Part shown: in pieces, positions 24,630 through 33,197 of the stretch
Position numbering within the stretch: the stretch's first letter is position 1
How the letters are laid out: each line of letters opens with the position of its first letter
DNA from: Opitutaceae bacterium
GTDB lineage: Bacteria > Verrucomicrobiota > Verrucomicrobiia > Opitutales > Opitutaceae
Length of the DNA: 64,000 nucleotides
Direction of reading: 5' to 3'
NCBI GenBank assembly: GCA_028284235.1
Contig: JANQSC010000008.1
Span: 226,223 to 290,222 of the forward strand
The notes under the pieces: generated by a model
The model's input: the letters and a program-made list of their open reading frames with translations, nothing else
Database searches by the model: none
What the model was told of the DNA's origin: nothing
Position numbers and translations under genes: made by a program

Positions 24630-27600
24630 CTAGGTCTGGAGGATGGTCTTGAGGCGGTCGAGGTCGAGGATCTGGTTGAGCGAGTCTTCTTGGACGACTT
24701 CGTTGGCCAGGTTCTCTTTCTTCAGCTGGAGGCTTTGAATTTTGTCTTCGACGGAGTCTTTGATCGTGAGCCGGTAGGCGTTGACCGCGTTCCTTTGGCC
24801 AATGCGGTGGGTTCGGTCGATCGCTTGGGCTTCCACAGCCGGGTTCCACCAGGGATCGTAGAGAACGACGTAGGTGGCGGCGGTGAGATTGAGGCCGGAG
24901 CCGGCGGCGCGCAGCGACAGCAGGAAGGCGGTGATGGACTCGTCGTCCTGGAACTGGTTGACGAGTTCCTCTCGGTTTCGGGTCTTGCCGGTGAGCATGA
25001 GGTGGGCGCAGTCCATTTTTTCGAGTTCGGCGCGGATGATCTCCAGCATTTCGACGAACTGGCTGAAAATGAGAACCTTGTGGCCTTCGTCCTTGAGCTC
25101 GGCCACCAATTCGAGGAGGGCTTCGAGCTTCGCGCTGTTCATGTCCGCGTAGGCGGGGTCGACGAGTCTCGGGTGGCAGCAGATTTGTCTCAGTCGCAGA
25201 AGCGAGGAGAGAATGTTGAAACGTTCCCGATCGAATTCAGCGTCGGATTGAATCGACTGGAGGCGGGATTGTACATTCTTGAGCTCGGCGGTATAGAGAT
25301 CGCGCTGTTCGCCTTCCATTTGGCAGGTAAGTGTTTCTTCGATACGGTCGGGAAGGTCCGGGGCTACTTGGGCTTTGCTGCGGCGCAATATGAAATGGCG
25401 GATTCGGTTGAACAAACGCTTGGGCGATTCCGGGTCGGTCTCTTTGTATTGACGCTTGAAGGACGGCTGGCTTCCGAGGAGTCCAGGCATGGCGAACGCG
25501 AACAGACTCCAGAGATCGAGAATACGATTTTCGATGGGCGTGCCTGTGAGCACGACGCGGTGTTCGGAGTCGAGGGCGAACGCGGCTTTAGCGGTCTGGG
25601 ACTGGGGATTCTTTATGTACTGTCCTTCGTCCAGGGCGGCGACTGTCCACCGTTGGTTGAGGAAGAAGTCTTTGTTGATGCGTAGCTGGGAGTAGTTGGT
25701 GACGAGGATATCGGTCTCGGAAGCCTGCCATTTCTCGATGGAGGCGTCGAGGGGGTCGAATGACTCGATGGAAAGCAGTTGCGAGTGTCGCTCGACTTCC
25801 TGTATCCAAACATGGACGACGGACTTGGGGCAGACGACGAGGCACTTGAACGGCTCCCCTTTCGGGCGATGGAGTTTGAGCCAGGTTAGCCAGGTGAGGG
25901 TTTGCAGGGTCTTGCCCAGGCCCATGTCGTCAGCGAGGATTCCGCCGAATCGATTGTGGGAAAGGAAAGCGAGGAAGCGGAAGCCTTCCTCCTGGTACGG
26001 TCGGAGCTGGGTGGTGATTCCTTTTGGTAGATTGGCGGGGGTCCGGGCGGTGATTTCGGTGGCCCGCTTGCGGATGCCGCGGGCCTGAGTCTCGGCGAGA
26101 GCGTCTTCGAGCTGGGTCTCGGCAAGCTGCATGGCGTGGAACGAGTGCGTGTCGGAGGCCGATTCGCCGTCGGCGAGGCCGAGTTGGCGGAACAGCTCTT
26201 GCTGCCCCGCGGCGACATTGGGCTCGAAAAGTCGCCAGCCTTTGCCGGGGAAGTGGACGAACCCGCCGTTGGCTTTGAGCAGTACCTGTTGCTCGGCCTC
26301 GGTGAGGGTGGTGTCGAGCAGTTCGGGTTCGAGCTTCACGTTGAACCAATCCTGATTGTCGTTGGCCTCGATGTGGAGGCGGTAGCGTCCAGCGGGTTTG
26401 CGGTCGACGAGCGAGTCGAGTTCGTCGTCGGCGATTATTTGAAGATCGCTCGGGACGCCTTGTATCCACTCGGTAAATATTTCTGGAAACGTGTAGTCGA
26501 TTGATCGGGTCCAAAGCCCTTGCTCGGTTTCGGAGAGATCAAATTGATGGAGGCTGGCGACGAATCGGGTAGCGTCCGGGTATTCGAAGAGTGTGCCTTC
26601 GTCGGCGGGCAGCGAATCCTCGCCGTTTTCCCGATTCGCAGATGGCGTCCATCCTTGCTCGGTGAGGGCGAACCAGTGTTTCTGGTCGCGGGACGCGGAT
26701 ACCAGAGAAACGCTGAGGTAGCGGCCGCCGCCGACTGCTTCCTTTGACTCTACTACTTCGCAGTAGAGGAAAGTCTGCAGGGGAACGGTCACGATTTTCC
26801 CTGCGAGGCGCTCGGGCAGGGCGAGTCCTTGGTTGCGGAGGAAGAGCAGTCCTTCCGAGCTTTCGATCGCTTCTTGCGGGATTTTGAATCCATTGTTTGG
26901 GTCGGCTTCCGCTTGAAGGAGGCTAGGCCCGGGATAGAGAGACTCGCTGTGGAGGTAGAGGGCGTTTTGCCCGGGCAGGTAGGTGAGGGGCAGCGGGGCG
27001 GGCTCGCCGTCTTCGAATATGAGTTCGAGATGGTAGTTTCCGGTATCGTCGGGGCCGGCTTCGGAGCCGCTCCATTTCAGTCTCCGGTCTTTGATCTCAA
27101 GAGGTTGACCCTCTTTGCCGACGATGCGGTCGTTCGTATCCGACCGGTGGATAAGGGCGTTGACGAACGAGCAGTCCTCGGCTTTATCGAGGTCGATCCG
27201 GGCTCGTTGCGTGGAGCGGAAGTAGTCTTGAAAGAGGGCGCAAATGGGTAGACTGACCGCGGCGAAGCGATCGAGGAAACCGAAGTCCTTTGCGAGCCAC
27301 TGGGTGAGTTCTCGGGCCGAAAGGGGCTCGAAATCGGGATGGCCGATCGCGCGAGCCTCCCATTTGAGGGTTCGACCTTGGAGGCGAAGCCTGAGTTCGA
27401 GGTTGCCGGTGTGGCTGAAGTCGCGTCGCTGGGACAGGTTTCCGAGCCGGTTTTTCCAGAGTCGAGTTTCTTTCTTGCGGTTGCGAGCGTGGATGCCCAT
27501 GCGCGTTTCGTCGAGATGGGTGTGGGCCTCGAGAAAACTGGGGATCGCGATCTTGCGATCGTCGAATACCAGAGCGATGTATTGCCAGAGCGAATACTCG

Positions 27601-27833
27601 TCTTCGGGCTGCTCGATCCAAAGGCCCTGGGTGAGCGCGGTTTGGTGGTTGCGCTCGATCGTGAGTATTTCGTTGTCGAGGAGGGAGAGATCCTTGGCGT
27701 TGAGGTCGTCTTTCCAGTCGAAGCGGTCGAGCAGTTCGGTGAGGGTTTCGAAGTACTCGTTCTCGTTTTTGGACAGCTTGCGATTCAAGCTCTTTTCAAC
27801 TTCGACGATCCAATCCTGCAGTGACTTTCCCAT
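24630..27833 (-). CDS. SNF2-family DEAD/DEAH-box helicase (large, orphan)
   Basis: A 1067-residue protein. The last 450 or so residues are a Swi2/Snf2 ATPase: motif I ADDMGLGKTLQ, Ia VCPKSVVHVW, motif II DEGQYIKNP (DEGQ instead of DEGH, as in HepA-type bacterial proteins), III LTGTPIENRILDLWS, V/VI LSLRAAGSGLNLT and IDRTHRIGQRN. The N-terminal 600 residues are a long, charged region of no assigned domain; bacterial SNF2 proteins often carry an N-terminal zinc-binding SWIM domain, but no CxCx-CxH pattern is visible here. It is a dsDNA translocase, possibly remodelling polymerase-DNA complexes. No methylase or nuclease is adjacent, so a restriction or DISARM-type role is not supported. Confidence 0.85.
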   Translation of the reverse strand: MGKSLQDWIVEVEKSLNRKLSKNENEYFETLTELLDRFDWKDDLNAKDLSLLDNEILTIERNHQTALTQGLWIEQPEDEYSLWQYIALVFDDRKIAIPSFLEAHTHLDETRMGIHARNRKKETRLWKNRLGNLSQRRDFSHTGNLELRLRLQGRTLKWEARAIGHPDFEPLSARELTQWLAKDFGFLDRFAAVSLPICALFQDYFRSTQRARIDLDKAEDCSFVNALIHRSDTNDRIVGKEGQPLEIKDRRLKWSGSEAGPDDTGNYHLELIFEDGEPAPLPLTYLPGQNALYLHSESLYPGPSLLQAEADPNNGFKIPQEAIESSEGLLFLRNQGLALPERLAGKIVTVPLQTFLYCEVVESKEAVGGGRYLSVSLVSASRDQKHWFALTEQGWTPSANRENGEDSLPADEGTLFEYPDATRFVASLHQFDLSETEQGLWTRSIDYTFPEIFTEWIQGVPSDLQIIADDELDSLVDRKPAGRYRLHIEANDNQDWFNVKLEPELLDTTLTEAEQQVLLKANGGFVHFPGKGWRLFEPNVAAGQQELFRQLGLADGESASDTHSFHAMQLAETQLEDALAETQARGIRKRATEITARTPANLPKGITTQLRPYQEEGFRFLAFLSHNRFGGILADDMGLGKTLQTLTWLTWLKLHRPKGEPFKCLVVCPKSVVHVWIQEVERHSQLLSIESFDPLDASIEKWQASETDILVTNYSQLRINKDFFLNQRWTVAALDEGQYIKNPQSQTAKAAFALDSEHRVVLTGTPIENRILDLWSLFAFAMPGLLGSQPSFKRQYKETDPESPKRLFNRIRHFILRRSKAQVAPDLPDRIEETLTCQMEGEQRDLYTAELKNVQSRLQSIQSDAEFDRERFNILSSLLRLRQICCHPRLVDPAYADMNSAKLEALLELVAELKDEGHKVLIFSQFVEMLEIIRAELEKMDCAHLMLTGKTRNREELVNQFQDDESITAFLLSLRAAGSGLNLTAATYVVLYDPWWNPAVEAQAIDRTHRIGQRNAVNAYRLTIKDSVEDKIQSLQLKKENLANEVVQEDSLNQILDLDRLKTILQT

Positions 27834-27946
27834 ACCGTGACTCAGCGGCCCCGCTGGGAGCGTGCCGCCGGATGGGACGCTAGGGTGGGGAGTCGCTTAT
27901 GCAATCTGAAATTGCGGGGTGGTGAAGCGAGGTGGAGATTCGTGGC

Positions 27947-28026
27947 GTAGGGCCTCCGCTTGCGGAGCGCCGCGTATACACTTCCATTGAGCCAACGACG
28001 CGGCACGGCGCAAGCGCCGGCCCTAC
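27947..28026. repeat. REP-like palindromic repeat, family A, copy 5
   Basis: An 80-bp copy with full arms. It starts GTAGGGCCTCCGCTTGCGGA, has GCGCCGCG and CGCGGCACG inner steps, and ends GCGCAAGCGCCGGCCCTAC. It lies between the SNF2 start and the GlyRS stop, in a 228-bp gap. Confidence 0.75.
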
Positions 28027-28061
28027 ATTGGCAAGACTCTTAATAGGCGAGCGTCGACTCC

Positions 28062-29570
28062 TCAAAGCTGCTCGTCGAGGAAGGCGAGGAGTTCGTCTTC
28101 GGAGATGCGCTTTTGCTCGGTGGTGTCGCGGTCGCGCAGGGTGACGGTGCCGTCTTTCTCGACGGTGTCGAAGTCGACGGTGACGCACCAGGGCGTACCG
28201 ATTTCGTCCATACGGCGGTAGCGGCGGCCGATGGCGCCGGACGCGTCCCAGAAGACGTTGTACCGACGCTGGAGCCTGTCGTAGAGGCTTCGGGCGCGTT
28301 CGACGAGTTCGGGCTTGTTTTTGAGGAGCGGCAGAACGGCGACTTTGTAGGGGGCGACGCGCGGATGGAATTTCATGAGCGATCGCTTTTCGCCGTCGAT
28401 TTCGTCTTCGCAGTAGGCGGCGGTTAGGACGGCGAGGAGCACGCGGTCCACGCCGAGGGCGGGCTCGACGACGTGGGGGATGTACTTCGACTTGGTCGTC
28501 TCGTCGAATATTTCCATGGACTTGCCGGAGTGCTCTTGGTGCTGGGTGAGGTCGAAGTCGCCGCGGCAGGCGACGCCCCAGAGCTCTTGCTCGCCGAATG
28601 GGAATTGGAAGGTGATGTCTGTGGTGCCGCGCGAGTAGTGGGAGAGTTTCTCTTGCGGGTGGACGTCCTCGCCGAGCATTTCCTCGGGGATGCCGATAGA
28701 CACGAGCCAATTCTTGCACCAGTCGATCCACTCGCGGTGGCAGGCTTTCCAGTCGGCCTCGGGCGAGATGAAGTACTCCATTTCCATCTGTTCGAATTCG
28801 CGCGAGCGGAAGATAAAGTTGCGGGGGGTGATCTCGTTGCGAAAGGCCTTTCCGATTTGGGCGATTCCGAAGGGGATTTTGACGCGCCCCGTATCGACGA
28901 TGTTCTTGTAGTTGCTGAAGATGCCTTGGGCGGTTTCGGGTCGCAGGTAGGCGGTCGCGGTCGAGTCGCTGAGAGCGCCGACTTTGGTCTCGAACATGAG
29001 GTTGAAGTCGCGCGGGGCGGTGAGGGAGCCGGGCTCTCCGGTGGCGGGGGAAGGGATGAGCTCGTATTCGGAAGGGTCGGCCTCTGTGTACTCCTTGAGC
29101 GCGACTGGGGCGAGTTCTCCCTGCACGCCTTGTTTGCGCTTCATCTTTTCGGCGGCCGCTTGGGCGGTGGCTTCCATGTCGCCGTCTTCGAGCGTTGAGA
29201 CGTAGCCGATGGTGTTTCCGTCGACGACGACGGGGGAGTAGAACAGCTGGTCGGCGCGGTAGCGCATCTTGGATGCCTTGCAGTCGACCATGGGGTCCGA
29301 GAAGCCGCCGACGTGTCCGGAGGCGACCCAGATTTTGGGCGACATGATAATGGACGAGTCGAGTCCTTCGATATCGTCGCGGCGGTGGACCATGTCCCGC
29401 CACCAGGCGTCTTTGATGTTCTTCTTGAGCTCGACGCCGAGGGGTCCGAAGTCGAAAAACCCGTTGTAGCCGCCGTAGATTTCGGAGGACTGGAAGATGA
29501 ATCCCCGTCGTTTGCAGAGGCCCACGATGGCGTCCATGAGGGGGTTGTTCGCTGTTTTGGCTTTGGCCAT
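28062..29570 (-). CDS. glyS: Glycyl-tRNA synthetase, single-chain class II type
   Basis: About 502 residues from the ATG at 29570; the longer TTG frame to 29609 is less likely. It is the homodimeric eukaryote/archaeon-like form rather than the alpha2beta2 GlyQ/GlyS type. Motifs: [20 protein letters not shown] near the N-terminus, the class II motif 2 region [19 protein letters not shown], and motif 3 [16 protein letters not shown]. An anticodon-binding domain closes it (about 400-500; [13 protein letters not shown]). It attaches glycine to tRNA-Gly. Divergent from the phosphofructokinase gene. The symbol glyQS/glyS varies in use for this form. Confidence 0.93.
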   Translation of the reverse strand: MAKAKTANNPLMDAIVGLCKRRGFIFQSSEIYGGYNGFFDFGPLGVELKKNIKDAWWRDMVHRRDDIEGLDSSIIMSPKIWVASGHVGGFSDPMVDCKASKMRYRADQLFYSPVVVDGNTIGYVSTLEDGDMEATAQAAAEKMKRKQGVQGELAPVALKEYTEADPSEYELIPSPATGEPGSLTAPRDFNLMFETKVGALSDSTATAYLRPETAQGIFSNYKNIVDTGRVKIPFGIAQIGKAFRNEITPRNFIFRSREFEQMEMEYFISPEADWKACHREWIDWCKNWLVSIGIPEEMLGEDVHPQEKLSHYSRGTTDITFQFPFGEQELWGVACRGDFDLTQHQEHSGKSMEIFDETTKSKYIPHVVEPALGVDRVLLAVLTAAYCEDEIDGEKRSLMKFHPRVAPYKVAVLPLLKNKPELVERARSLYDRLQRRYNVFWDASGAIGRRYRRMDEIGTPWCVTVDFDTVEKDGTVTLRDRDTTEQKRISEDELLAFLDEQL

Positions 29571-29757
29571 AAGGCGTGCATAAATGGGTGTTTCGAATGG
29601 GCGGGTCAAGCTTCGGAATCCCTGGTTTCACGGCCTTGGATGCGAATTTCTGGAATTGGAGCGGGGAGTTGAAATGAGGCCTTAAATTTGGTTGCCAAGC
29701 GAGTTTGGATGATCTTTGACTCTCCAGCTACCGTATAACTTTTCAAATTTTTGCACC

Positions 29758-31017
29758 ATGGCCGATCTTGAAGGAAATTGCCTTGTCGGGCAGTCGGGAG
29801 GACCGACAGCCGTAATTAACGCGACGCTCGCGGGCGTCATCGAAGAAGCGCTCAACTACGAGAGTATCGAGGAGATTTACGGGAGTCTGAACGGGGTTGT
29901 CGGGATTTTGAACGAGGAGTTCGTCGACTTGGCTTCGGAATCGCAGCAGGCGATTCGCGGTCTCAAAGTCACTCCGGGCGCTGCATTGGGAACGAGCCGG
30001 TTCCAGTTCAAAAAGGACGCGGATTACGACCGCGCTTTGGAGGTGTTCGAGGCCCACAACATCCGCTACTTCTTTTATATAGGGGACAACGATTCGATGG
30101 CTACGGCGGCCAAGCTGAACAGCAAAGCCGCGGAGCGCGGCTACGAGCTACGCGTGATCGGGATACCCAAGACCATCGACAACGACATCACGCGCACCGA
30201 CCACACGCCCGGATACGGCAGCGTCATCAAGTACGTGGCGACGACGGTTCGCGAGATGGCTTCGGACAACGAGGCGGTGGGCCAGGGCGACTATGTTTCC
30301 ATTCTCGAGGTCATGGGCCGCAACTCGGGCTGGATCGCGGCCGGGGCGGCGTTGTGCAAGCGCAAGGACCACCCGCACGACCCGCCGCACTTGATCTACC
30401 TGCCGGAGATCCCGTTCTCGAAGGAGAAGTTCATCGAGGACGTGCAGCGCGTTCTCCAGCGCGAAAAGTACTGCGTCATCGTGGTCGGCGAGGGATTGGT
30501 CGACGGCGACGGGAACTACGTCTCGCTCGGTTCTTCCAGCATCGACGCGTTCGGCCACGTGCAGCTAGGCGGTTCGGGCGAGTACCTCAAAGGGATCGTC
30601 GAGCAGAACTTAAACGTCAGCGCTCGGGCGTGCAAGCTGGGGATCGCCCAGAGGACGGCGGCTCATTGCGCGTCCAAGACAGACGCGGACGAGGCGTATC
30701 TCGCTGGCAAAGACGCGGTCATCGCGGCGGTCGAGAAAGGCGAGACTGGTAAAATGATCACTTTGCAGCGTTCCGAGGCGGATTCCTACGTTTGCGAAAC
30801 GGGCTTGGCCGACTTGACCGAGGTTTCCGAGGGGACGAAGCGAATTCCTGAAGACTGGATTAACGACGACGGCGTCAGCATGAACTACCCGTTCGTGAAA
30901 TACGCGATGCCGTTGATTCAGGGCCAGGTGGAAGCGCCGTTTGAGAACGGTTTACCTGTCTTCACCAAGCTGAAGCGCGTCCAGGTCGAGAAGCAGCTCG
31001 CGGTCTACGCCTTGTAG
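29758..31017 (+). CDS. pfp: Phosphofructokinase, PPi-dependent type
   Basis: About 419 residues from the ATG at 29758. The enzyme phosphorylates fructose 6-phosphate to fructose 1,6-bisphosphate in glycolysis. The phosphoryl-donor loop reads IGDNDSM, with Asp where ATP enzymes have Gly. The catalytic loop is GIPKTIDND, with Lys where ATP enzymes have Gly. Both changes mark use of pyrophosphate in the group of PPi-PFKs. Other blocks: GQSGGPTAVINA, EVMGRNSGWIAAG and the sugar-site VVVGEGL-like segment. Usual length for this clade. A clear terminator follows at 31043. Confidence 0.88.
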   Translation: MADLEGNCLVGQSGGPTAVINATLAGVIEEALNYESIEEIYGSLNGVVGILNEEFVDLASESQQAIRGLKVTPGAALGTSRFQFKKDADYDRALEVFEAHNIRYFFYIGDNDSMATAAKLNSKAAERGYELRVIGIPKTIDNDITRTDHTPGYGSVIKYVATTVREMASDNEAVGQGDYVSILEVMGRNSGWIAAGAALCKRKDHPHDPPHLIYLPEIPFSKEKFIEDVQRVLQREKYCVIVVGEGLVDGDGNYVSLGSSSIDAFGHVQLGGSGEYLKGIVEQNLNVSARACKLGIAQRTAAHCASKTDADEAYLAGKDAVIAAVEKGETGKMITLQRSEADSYVCETGLADLTEVSEGTKRIPEDWINDDGVSMNYPFVKYAMPLIQGQVEAPFENGLPVFTKLKRVQVEKQLAVYAL

Positions 31018-31042
31018 TTGGCGACGGGAGATTCTTCGAAAA

Positions 31043-31071
31043 GGGGATGCCGAAAGGCGTCTCCTTTTTTT
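31043..31071 (+). terminator. Intrinsic terminator of the phosphofructokinase gene
   Basis: The stem GGGGATGCC/GGCGTCTCC (9 bp with two G-U pairs) around a GAAA tetraloop is followed by seven T residues, 26 bp after the pfp stop. Confidence 0.85.
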
Positions 31072-31261
31072 GTCGAACGCCCAAGTGATCTAATGGAGTG
31101 TGGCCGCTCGGAGATCGGCCAAATTATTGTGGAGGGTGTGAAACACGGTAACTAGTTCGAGTAGGAATAGCGCTTCGATTACGCCGTTGATCTTTCCGCT
31201 CAATCTCGCGAGTCTTCCTTTTTCGCGTCGGCAAGTGACGTGCGGCGCGCCCACTACTCGC

Positions 31262-33073
31262 ATGGAAGAGATCGCCTATTGGAAACGACCGGAGCGCTGG
31301 CTCGCGTTCTTTTTGACGCTGCTGGGAGTGTGCTCGTTTCTGGCCATGGTTCCGGTGACCCCCGAGTTGGCGCCGGATTTGGAAGAAGGGATCGTTCGCT
31401 CGACCGGCGGCGGCGAGAGCTTCGTGGATCGTCTCCGCGGTGGGTCGACTGCGCCGCGGCTGCTGGGGCACTGGACTTCGCTGGCTCCGCCGATGCTGGC
31501 GGTATTGGTGGCGCTATTTTTCCGATCGATGGTGTTCGCTTTGCTGACGGCGTTTATCGCGGGCTCGTTTCTGTCGTTCGGGTTGAACCCGCTGGTGGTG
31601 GCCCTGTTGGCCCTGCACGACTTTATTTGGAAGTCGCTCAATTCGAGTTTTAGCCTGCATATCTTTTTGTTTCTTTTCACCTTGGTGGGAATGGTTCACG
31701 TCTTGTCCCGCAACGGAGGCCTGGGGGGACTGGTGGATACGCTCGGCAAGTTGGCTACGAACCGCCGCCGGGCTCAGTACTCGATCAGCCTTGCGGGCAT
31801 CGCCCTCTTTTTCGACGACTACTCGAACACGGTTGTGTTGGGTAATACGATGCGGGCGCTGGCGGACAAGTGGCGGATTTCGCGAGAAAAACTGGCGTAC
31901 TTGGTGGATTCGACCACCGCCCCGGTTGCCGGCCTGGCCTTGCTCTCTACCTGGATCGCGACGGAGGCGCTGTGGCTGGGCGAGCAGGCAGACGCTCTGA
32001 ATATAGAGCTTTCTGGATACGCGATATTCATCGAGCTTCTGCCGATGCGCTTCTATTGTATCGGGACGTTGATGTTCTTGTTCATCAACGCCTGGTCGAA
32101 ACGGGAGTTCGGGCCGATGCATCACGCGGAAACGCGGGCTGCGCTCGAAGGCAAACCGAACGCGGACGACAGCGAGCTTCTAGGGATCCAATCCTCGGAG
32201 GGGATGGAGCCAGATGCGGACACGCCTCGTCGCTGGTACAACGCGGCGATCCCGATTGCGTGCGTTGTCCTGGGGATTGTAGTGGGAATTCTGATGCTGG
32301 GCCGATTCCGTTTGGTGTCGGCGGGCGGCTCGTTTTCGTTCGCCAGTTTCGAGGACTGGCGGCTGGCGTTCGGCTTGGCGGTTGGAGGTGAAGAGGGAGC
32401 CGGGGCCATGCCGGTGCTTTTCTACGCCTCGGTCCTGGGCAGTCTGGTCGCGTTCGGGCTGACTCTCGGACAGCGGTTGCTGACCCCGAGACAGACGTTC
32501 CAGACCTTCGTCAGCGGAATGCCGACCATGTGGATGGCGATCTTCATTCTTTTGATGACTTGGTCCATGCAGGACATTTGCGAGAACCTGGGGACGGCCC
32601 AGTATTTGATCGACCTGCTCGGGGACAGCATGCCGGTTTGGACGCTTCCGCTATTCACGTTCATCGTCGCGTCCATGATGGCGTTCGCGACCGGAACAAG
32701 CTGGGGAGCGATGGGGATCCTGATCCCGATCATCTTGCCGCTCGCTCACGGGATGGGCGCCTACGATAGCGGGAACGAAATCCTCTTCTTCCTAACGGCG
32801 GCCGCGATTCTGGATGGCGCGATTTTCGGGGACCATTGTAGCCCGATCAGCGATACGACGGTGCTTTCGTCGATATCTACGGGCTGCGACCACATCGCCC
32901 ACGTCAAGACTCAATTGCCCTATGCGATGACGACGATGGCGATGTCAGGAACATTTGGATACTTAGCGGTAGCGGGCGACATGCCGGTCTGGCTGTTCTA
33001 TGTTCTGTTTCCCGTTTCCGCGGCGGGAATACTCCTGGCGTTTGGCCGGAGGATTCCCGTTAAAGTGAACTGA
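31262..33073 (+). CDS. NhaC-family Na+/H+ antiporter
   Basis: About 603 residues from the ATG at 31262; the frame extends to 31187 without support. An inner-membrane protein with some 11-13 hydrophobic segments. It has a large soluble insertion near 40-75 and another between about 295-345. The family signature FGDHCSPISDTTVLSS lies near 560, and FFDDYSNTVVLGNTMRAL is the matching half-site in the first repeat. These inverted repeats form the ion path. It exchanges sodium for protons, or organic acids or amines in some relatives. The strong terminator at 33111-33164 follows. Confidence 0.88.
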   Translation: MEEIAYWKRPERWLAFFLTLLGVCSFLAMVPVTPELAPDLEEGIVRSTGGGESFVDRLRGGSTAPRLLGHWTSLAPPMLAVLVALFFRSMVFALLTAFIAGSFLSFGLNPLVVALLALHDFIWKSLNSSFSLHIFLFLFTLVGMVHVLSRNGGLGGLVDTLGKLATNRRRAQYSISLAGIALFFDDYSNTVVLGNTMRALADKWRISREKLAYLVDSTTAPVAGLALLSTWIATEALWLGEQADALNIELSGYAIFIELLPMRFYCIGTLMFLFINAWSKREFGPMHHAETRAALEGKPNADDSELLGIQSSEGMEPDADTPRRWYNAAIPIACVVLGIVVGILMLGRFRLVSAGGSFSFASFEDWRLAFGLAVGGEEGAGAMPVLFYASVLGSLVAFGLTLGQRLLTPRQTFQTFVSGMPTMWMAIFILLMTWSMQDICENLGTAQYLIDLLGDSMPVWTLPLFTFIVASMMAFATGTSWGAMGILIPIILPLAHGMGAYDSGNEILFFLTAAAILDGAIFGDHCSPISDTTVLSSISTGCDHIAHVKTQLPYAMTTMAMSGTFGYLAVAGDMPVWLFYVLFPVSAAGILLAFGRRIPVKVN

Positions 33074-33110
33074 TAAACGGATACGGAATTAGGCGCGCCG
33101 GGACGTCGCG

Positions 33111-33164
33111 TTCCACCTTAAGCCCAACTGGATGAAGGTGGAACCCGCCGTCTCGGCGGGTTTT
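33111..33164 (+). terminator. Intrinsic terminator region after the antiporter gene
   Basis: Two hairpins occur in series: TTCCACCTT...AAGGTGGAA (33111-33119/33135-33143) and AACCCGCCG-TCT-CGGCGGGTT (33142-33162), the latter followed by TTTT. The second is a standard terminator on the plus strand. On the other strand it lies about 35 bp beyond the stop of the Ig-repeat gene and may serve both. Confidence 0.8.
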
Positions 33165-33197
33165 GCACTGGCGGGGTCAGCGCCTTGATAAAACGTA

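Noticed and set aside
24537..25685. A 382-codon plus-strand frame opposite the SNF2 gene
   Set aside because: Antisense to conserved helicase motifs and composed of repetitive Val/Glu/Gly sequence.
24630..27833. SNF2 helicase as part of a defence island (DISARM or similar)
   Set aside because: No methylase, nuclease, DUF1998 or PLD gene lies nearby; neighbours are housekeeping genes.
27880..29631. A 583-codon minus-strand frame over the GlyRS gene
   Set aside because: Same strand but a different frame from an unmistakable GlyRS gene; low-complexity Arg-rich translation.
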